This document shows, in pieces, positions 58,301 through 64,000 of a DNA stretch of 64,000 nucleotides. The translations under genes were made by a program, and so were the position numbers. The notes beneath the pieces are model-generated. The model did not search any database and was not told the origin of the DNA. It saw only the letters and a program-made list of their open reading frames with translations. Source of the stretch: Cladocopium goreaui (lineage: Eukaryota; Sar; Dinophyceae; Suessiales; Symbiodiniaceae); contig CAMXCT020004001.1 in the NCBI GenBank assembly GCA_947184155.2, positions 683,063-747,062 of the forward strand, written 5' to 3'. Each line of letters begins with the position of its first letter. The stretch's first letter is position 1.

Positions 58301-60427
58301 ATGGGGTCTATCAATGGGACAAGCCCAAATTACAGTGTTAATAAATGTTGGTTTCCAATTTATTGGGGGTACCCCGAGTTATCATCCGTTTTATCTTCGG
58401 ATTTTCCATGATAAACCATCCAGCTATTGGGGTACCTTAAATTTAGGCAACACCCAAATAAAATGGTGACGACCGATGGGAGTTTGGATGCCGTGTTTTT
58501 AGACGAACCGTGCTTTTCTGCCTTGAAATAGATAAGGTTCCGTGGAATCTGTGCTATGCAGTATGCGGATCATGTTCAATCTTCCAAGTGGGAAGATGTC
58601 AGCTGTTCAAATTTAGTTTGAATGACGAGGGCGAGGACGATGACGACGGCGATGATGATGATCATGATGATGATCATGATGATGATCATGATGATGATCA
58701 TGATGATGATCATGACGATGATCATGATGATGATCATGATGATGATCATGATGATGATCATGATGATGATCATGATGATGATCATGATGATGATCGTGAT
58801 GATGATCGTCATGATGATCATGATGATGATCATGATGATGATCATGATGATGATCATGATGATGATCGTGATGATGATCGTGATGATGATCATGATGATG
58901 ATCATGATGATGATCATGATCATGATCAACACAAATCAATATGTTTCTCTTCAACTTTTCCTCACACTTGAAAAAGCACAGGAAGAAGAGGAGGAGGAGG
59001 AGGAGAAGGATGACATCGACGCGGAAGATCCTTGGATCTATTTTGGATTTCTCTAAACCTAACACCCCTTGGTTGTTTTTTCACCATAAAACTCAAAAGA
59101 TCTGTTCATTTTGATGTTTTGATATGTTTTGGCTATTTGGGATTTTTTAATCTTTGGACGTCTTTGTTGGGGTATTTCTTGAGATTTTCCCAAAGTTTTT
59201 GCAGGATGTGAGTCCCGAAAAGTTGATGGCTCTCTTTCAGCAAGCTGAGCAGATGGAGCACGCCCTAAAACAAATCGAAGCCTTGGGAAAGGCCTGGCAT
59301 GGCGTGGAAAAGCGTGTTTTTTTTCCCCTGGTGGTGTCCTAAAAACAAATACACCAAATGGCTACCTATGGGTACACCTTAAATCATCCCAAGTCCATGT
59401 CGGTTTTCCATTAAAAACTTGGATGATTTTGGGGTACCACTTTAGGAAATCTCCATTTGATCGATCAAGAAATTCTGAATGGAGGAATCATCCCCATAGC
59501 CAAACATGGCCCAGCTATTTTCAGCCAGAGGCACGGGGAGTTGACCCTAAAAATTGGAGATTTATGGGATAGTGGATGATAGTGGCAAACATTTGTTGAT
59601 ATATGGCGGTTTGGCCCGCTTATGTTGATCATGTTGATATTCATGTTGATAGTGTGAGGATTCGCCCACCAAAATGGTGCTAGTACCGGGAGAAAAAAAA
59701 AGACACACCTTTGGGATGGCCTAAATGTCGGTCCCAACGCACAGAAATTTTGGCTGAAAACCGCAATGTGAGACAGACATTTTTTGTGAAATCACTGGAA
59801 AACACCCCTCATTTCGAATTGGAATTTTCATGGTGTTACTAAAATGCATACTTTTTTTAATCGGATGAGTTTATCATTTGTTTTCAAACTTGGTGCTAGA
59901 ATCTGCTAGAACTAGCTGCGCCCCCTAAAATCCAACACGTCGTTGTTTATGGACAAAGAAATTGAACATCCCAATAGAATGGATAATCTTTCGTGCCTCC
60001 TCACCATGAGCGACTTTGCTGATGCCGCGGAAGAGAGAGATAAAGAGATAGCCATTTCTAAGTTTCCCAAGTATATAGTCAATGGGAATTTGAGGATCCT
60101 AAAATGGAAGTACCATATAAGGCCATATTTTGTGGGGATATTCCCTTACATAGCCCTTACATAGGCCTTATATACGGTAGGTACCTCCAATTTAGGATCC
60201 TGGAATGGCCATTGAATATTCAACTATTTTCATAGAACTCAATGATCCAGAAAGTATCTCAGTGTCCCACGATAAAGGGGCCTTGGCATGCCTTGGCCAA
60301 CTTTGCATAGGCAGGGCTGTTGGACGGCGGAGGTGGTGATGGCGATGTGGATGCCATCCTCAGTCGCTTGCACGCCTTGGAAGAGGAAAAGGCGAACTTT
60401 GAACGGATGGTGGCGCAATCCAAGTAG
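55309..60427 (+). CDS. Acidic coiled-coil protein, C-terminal part of the gene resolved
   Basis: Exons: 55309-~55430 (EISEQADEECSLLRAKSQKL, QQRITTLEALSDRREKQMKR); possibly ~55885-55950 (LKHLETAIQKRQIYEDLH); 56277-56376 (LDGAMQMLEALEDMLEQQRK, AISAQKVAISALK); 58244-~58290 (EEGAVDEEEEEEPVPVVTS); 58982-~59023 (EEEEEEEEKDDIDAE); 59205-59291 (DVSPEKLMALFQQAEQMEHA, LKQIEALGK); perhaps ~60010-60040 (FADAAEER); 60315-60427 (LLDGGGGDGDVDAILSRLHA, LEEEKANFERMVAQSK, TAG). Heptad spacing of Leu/Ile/Met with Glu/Lys/Gln indicates coiled coils separated by an acidic linker. Resolved donors: GA at 56377 and GC at 59292; acceptors are AG|G. Whether the His/Asp repeat at 58.65 kb is translated is open. No specific family recognised; a scaffold or cytoskeletal role is only a guess. 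The N-terminus is unknown. Confidence 0.65.
55766..55870. mobile_element. Family 1 MITE, TTAACA/CGG subtype
   Basis: TACCATCTGGTTATTTAACA ... TGTTAAATAACCAGAGGGTA. Confidence 0.83.
56682..56890. mobile_element. Family 3 element with internal duplication
   Basis: TCAATGGGAGATCTTCAGGAT ... GGATCCTGGAATGGCCATTGA. The GGCCTTATATATGGTAGGTA block of the core occurs three times, which stretches this copy to about 209 bp. Confidence 0.75.
58649..58926. repeat. 12-bp satellite GATGATGATCAT, ~23 units
   Basis: Near-perfect tandem array with a few C/G substitutions (GATCGT, GACGAT). The unit contains the palindrome ATGATCAT, so the array can fold back on itself, and all frames are open on both strands: DDDH, MMMI and related readings. 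On the + strand the DDDH frame runs directly from an acidic lead-in (GEDDDDGDDDD) that follows an AG|G site at about 58630, and it ends in DQHKSICFSS. It lies between two acidic exons of the coiled-coil gene. Confidence 0.9.
60079..60215. mobile_element. Family 3 element, reference copy
   Basis: GTCAATGGGAATTTGAGGAT ... GGATCCTGGAATGGCCATTGA. The core has ATATAAGGCCATATTTTGTG and CATAGGCCTTATATACGG. Confidence 0.82.
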
Positions 60428-60998
60428 CTAGGTGATGCTAGGTGAAACAGTTTGAAGTCACTTGAAGTCCAAAAAATGGGAAGGATAGGAAAAACAGGGA
60501 AGTGATTAAAAAAGAACTTTGATCAATGTTGTGGCCTGCAAGTGGGTCAAAAGATCAACTGCAACAGGGTTGAGAACATCTGAGAACCTGATAGGTTAGT
60601 CCAGAAGATGCCAAAAAAATATCTCCAAAAGTGCCAGAATTTAGTGAAACATGCAACGTTGCTTTGTGTGGCCCATTTTCGGAGAAACTCAAGTGAAATG
60701 AGCTGAGCGGTGCTGAGTTGAGCGGTGGGAATCCAAGCTGCAAATGATGATGCTACCATGAATGCTGTATGAAATGCTACTATCATGATGGGGACATACT
60801 CAAACACATACAGAGACACACACTTATTACAGGTAATATAATATACATATATATATATAATTATATATAGGTGTATATATATATATATATATCGTGGATG
60901 CAGTATACATAGTCACATAGTTTTTCGGTTTTACACACACACACATATATATATATATATTATGTCTGTGTGCATAGTTTGCTTCTATAGCCCACCAG

Positions 60999-63761
60999 CA
61001 ATCACCAACCACCTACACCGGTCCGGCCACCAAACGACTGTGGCCGGACATCGTGAATCGAAAATGGATACCTCCGGGTGGAAAAGCGAAAATGGAGCGG
61101 CAACGGCGTGCGATGTTCGACATCGTGGTACTGGGTGTGTTTCGTGGTGCTTCTGAGGGATTGGCAAGTTGGGAAGGTGGTGGATGCCAAACATTTGCAG
61201 TGTTTTTTTTCGGTTTTACCCTGATATTGGACGGTAAAACTATAGTTTCTGATGTTTCTGCAGGTTTCTGCTTCACATTTGGTCCCAAAATGGTCAACAT
61301 CATCGAGCCATTCATTGCTCTGCGGTTTGCGCATTCGGCTTCGGGCCGCAGGGATCATTGCTCTCGTCACCAACCTGACAACAGCAACGATTGGATTGTG
61401 GACCAAGGTGCCAAGACAATTGCCATGTGGCTGTGTTTCATTCGGTACATCATGCTATCATCATTAGTTAACATAAACTAAGCATTTTTGGGGATGTAGG
61501 TTACATCCCCAAACATGCTTAGTTTATGTTAACCAATGATGATAGGGATATACCGATGGGAAGCCATTTCGGGATAATGATGTACTATGTTTATGAGACA
61601 CATTCATCATCATTAATAGTACAACATGTTAGTTTCATAGGGGAAAAAAGTCAGATTCATGCGCAGTTGGGGTCGCGTTGTTGGGGTGGAAATGGTATAG
61701 CCATGGTGATGGTAAACCCCCAGAAGTTGGGATAAAGCCCCGAAGAAACCATGGAACCAGCACTTCCAAGTGGGGATTACTCCCTGGTAAACTAAGAGTT
61801 AAGCTAGTGAAAAGTAGCCATTTATGAATATGGTTGATTTACAGATTGAAAATTGTGATTGTCTGTAGTTCTGTTAGTTTACCAGAGGATAATTATGATC
61901 AAATGTGGGGTGCCATCTCATAAGGAAATCCCGTGTGCAGCCGAGAGAAACAGAGATCCCTATGATTCCATGATGATGTCATGTTGGCTTTTGATGACAC
62001 TCTAAACTCACAAAAAACTATTGAACATGGCCGTTTATGGTTGATTTAGCCATTAAAAAGGTGGATTTTTCCATAGTCATGTTGTATGTTTACCAGAGGG
62101 TATGTCTGAAACCCTTCTTGTCGAATGAAAAAATGGGGTCACGCTGTCGTTAAATCATGTGAGATTTTGAAATCCCAATGTATTGCCGGTAAAACTGCAT
62201 GCATTTCATTCAAAACTACCCTCTGGTAAACATACAAAAAACTATGGAAAATCACAATTTTCAATGGGTAAATCCACTATAAATGGCCATGTTCAATAGC
62301 TATGTTAAATTACCAGAGGGTAAATTTTCTGAAATGGATGAAGACAAAATCTGCAGGACTGGGAAAATTGTGGCTTGCGGGTTCCTGTAGATGATCTAAG
62401 CATGCTCGAAATCGATAGCGACTATCATGATGAGTATCTATGAAACGCTGTGAGCCTTGGGGGGCATAAGCCACAGGTGATGAACCTAATGGTGAAACCT
62501 CACATGAATAATGTCAATTTTTTCCCTAAGGCCCAAGCTGCTTAAACATGTTTAAAGTTATATCTTGGGATGATGACGCTTCCCTAAAAGAGACACTGGC
62601 GCCCTCGTGTTTTCTAGGACTTACCTTCTAGTATTCTAACAGTTTGAATAACCCATGTGTAGATGATCTATATGCTGTACCATGCTGTACTTTTTTTTGC
62701 TGCAAACTCTGAAAAAATTACAGGAGGCTTTCTCACTATTGCACATATGTTCCTATATGTTAGCCATATATGTTTCCTATATGTTTTCCACATCCCAAAA
62801 AAATCGTCCAAAAGTCTCGTTCCTGCAAACTCCAGCCTTCAGGTGCAGCGAGTTCTACTCCCCACCCCTGCCAGGTGAATCGGAATTCGATTCTCGGGCG
62901 ATTTTTGGGGGCAGATGATGAAAAAAAAACATGTGGTTTTGCTATGTGTTGCTTCAGAGATACCATGATATTCCAGTAATTGCTGAGTTCATTGAGTTTC
63001 TTTGGATCCAGAAATTGTGAATCCACTAGGATTGCTGCTGATGTTGTTTGGTGGGTTCTGGGGAGCCCTTTATCAAGTCCAAGGTTATCGGAGAAAGATA
63101 TCAAAAGATGAAATCATGATGTTTGGTTATTGCCAAAGATTTCTGGGATTCAATGCGACTGAGTTGTTTGGAACATATTGACATGTCAAATGAGTCTTAA
63201 TGAAACAAAATCGAAATCGATGTTTCAATATTCAAAGTTGCAATATTTTGGAGTTGCGAAGCCACTGAAGTCACTGGAGCCAGCCAATTCATGGACCCAT
63301 GCCTGCAGGATTTTAACATCAGATTCAGCTGTGAACAATTTGGAACATCCCACAAAACATGGCTGGTTGGTGGTTTCAAACATGACTTTTATCTTGATTT
63401 CATATATTTTTCAGAGGGGTAGGTCAACCACCAAACAGATGAGGAATCTGCCTGCCATTGCTATAGGGACTCTTCGAATCAAAGAGATTGATTCAGGGAT
63501 GCTTGCTCGTCTAATCCCTTACCGGGGAAATATGACGTTCCTGATGGTAGTAAATACTACCCGAATGGCCCCCAATTAATCAGCATAAATCATATAAACC
63601 CCCTACCATGGTTTCAAACAGTTGGGTCGATAGGACCGATAGGATTAATTACTTGAGGACCCTATCAGTGTTTCTGACTGTTTCTGATTTCAGGCTTTGC
63701 CAAACCTTTGCCAACTGGCTGGGAGAATCAGCTTTCGAGATCATCTCACTGTTTTTCCTCG
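60999..63761 (+). CDS. Exons of an unidentified membrane protein, probably continuing past the window
   Basis: 60999-~61145 is open and coding-like: YTGPATKRLWPDIVNRKWIP, then PPGGKAKMERQRRAMFDIVV, LGVFRG; ATG 61092 is a possible start. At 61271-61420 two + frames are open in turn: GFCFTFGPKMVNIIEPFIAL first, then AAGIIALVTNLTTATIGLW, a transmembrane-like stretch that begins right after a GCAG|GG acceptor-like site at about 61352. Later candidate exons are 62843-62874 (CSEFYSPPLP, GTGAAT donor) and 63694-63761 (LCQTFANWLGESAFEIISLF, FLG, ending G|GTAAAT), the second also helical and hydrophobic. No family recognised. The order and joins are not proven. Confidence 0.4.
61452..61546. repeat. 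Large near-perfect palindrome, ~46-bp arms
   Basis: TATCATCATTAGTTAACATA plus AACTAAGCATTTTTGGGGAT mirrors ATCCCCAAACATGCTTAGTT plus TATGTTAACCAATGATGATA around a tiny GTAGGTTAC centre. It shares no termini with families 1-10. Confidence 0.88.
61779..61893. mobile_element. Family 1 MITE, degraded
   Basis: TTACTCCCTGGTAAACTAAG ... TGTTAGTTTACCAGAGGATA. Another degraded copy is at about 61996-62103. Confidence 0.7.
62217..62322. mobile_element. Family 1 MITE
   Basis: TACCCTCTGGTAAACATACA ... TGTTAAATTACCAGAGGGTA, complete. Confidence 0.86.
63362..63439. mobile_element. Family 2 element, internally deleted
   Basis: CTGGTTGGTGGTTTCAAACA ... GGTCAACCACCAAACAG, only 78 bp. Confidence 0.75.
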
Positions 63762-64000
63762 GTAAATCATGGTGCAGTTTAGCTTCATATGCCAGATCAA
63801 AGGTGTTTGAACGGGTTGAGCTTCAAAACGGGCATCACTAGAAACCAAAATACGCGTGTGCGCGCGCTCTCTCTCTCTCTCTCTTTCGTTTTTGTTTCAA
63901 AACTTCCAGTTTGGGATGTTTTGGGGTTTGGGTTTCTCGGGCTGTAGCCAAAAGAATGGGCAAGAAAAGGGGCACAAAAATTGGTGAGAAAATGTAAGTT

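Noticed and set aside
58576-59065. - strand open frames of Met/Ile or His/Asp repeats
   Set aside because: Shadows of the 12-bp satellite; the neighbouring exons are all on the + strand.
2955-62322. CRISPR array or clustered direct repeats
   Set aside because: The recurrent roughly 105-bp units are dispersed inverted-repeat elements in both arms and at irregular distances, in a eukaryotic gene-rich context.
1-64000. A dinoflagellate spliced-leader gene or relic leader sequence
   Set aside because: I looked by eye for the conserved leader ending TTTTGGCTCAAG and did not see it, but an exhaustive search was not possible.

Overview
The window reads as nuclear DNA of a dinoflagellate alga, and I infer this from gene structure. 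Coding sequence is scattered in short exons of about 20-200 bases, separated by long, A/T-richer introns packed with short inverted-repeat elements. In the two genes that can be followed exon by exon, introns start with GC or GA about as often as with GT, and exons almost always resume after AG|G. GC/GA donors with an AG|G acceptor are a known dinoflagellate peculiarity. Every gene recognised lies on the + strand, which fits dinoflagellate unidirectional gene arrays. I cannot name the genus.

Layout. (1) 0.4-1.7 kb: last exons of a papain-family (C1A) cysteine protease. (2) 3.8-7.2 kb: several unassigned candidate exons and one 177-codon ORF. (3) 7.4-33.6 kb: a complete fungal-type GH13 alpha-amylase, about 526 residues in about 24 exons over 26 kb, with a signal peptide and a C-terminal membrane anchor. 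(4) 33.7-34.5 kb: a possible 71-residue single-pass membrane protein. (5) 36.7-45.0 kb: a CDKAL1/MtaB-type tRNA methylthiotransferase (radical SAM) in at least 12 exons, ending in a transmembrane tail. (6) 45.4-54.3 kb: exons of one or more unidentified genes, the last ending at 54267. (7) 55.3-60.4 kb: an acidic coiled-coil protein, with a 12-bp GATGATGATCAT satellite lying between, or inside, its exons. (8) 61.0-63.8 kb: exons of an unidentified membrane protein that probably continues past the window.

The amylase would cut alpha-1,4-glucan in the secretory pathway or at the cell surface. The CDKAL1-like enzyme modifies tRNA at t6A37. Nothing suggests the genes share a pathway; they look like an ordinary dinoflagellate gene row.

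Most of the non-coding sequence is made of at least ten families of 90-220 bp inverted-repeat elements. The commonest has CCCTCTGGT termini. Two nested insertions show that it duplicates a TA target, as Tc1/mariner-derived Stowaway-like MITEs do. One family ends exactly on a splice acceptor, and one copy of another overlaps a stop codon. Many introns are flanked by short direct repeats of AGG plus a few bases. Together these suggest mobile elements are actively shaping introns here.

Exon joins were worked out by eye from reading frame, family homology and splice dinucleotides, without transcript data. Several exon ends are uncertain by a few bases.
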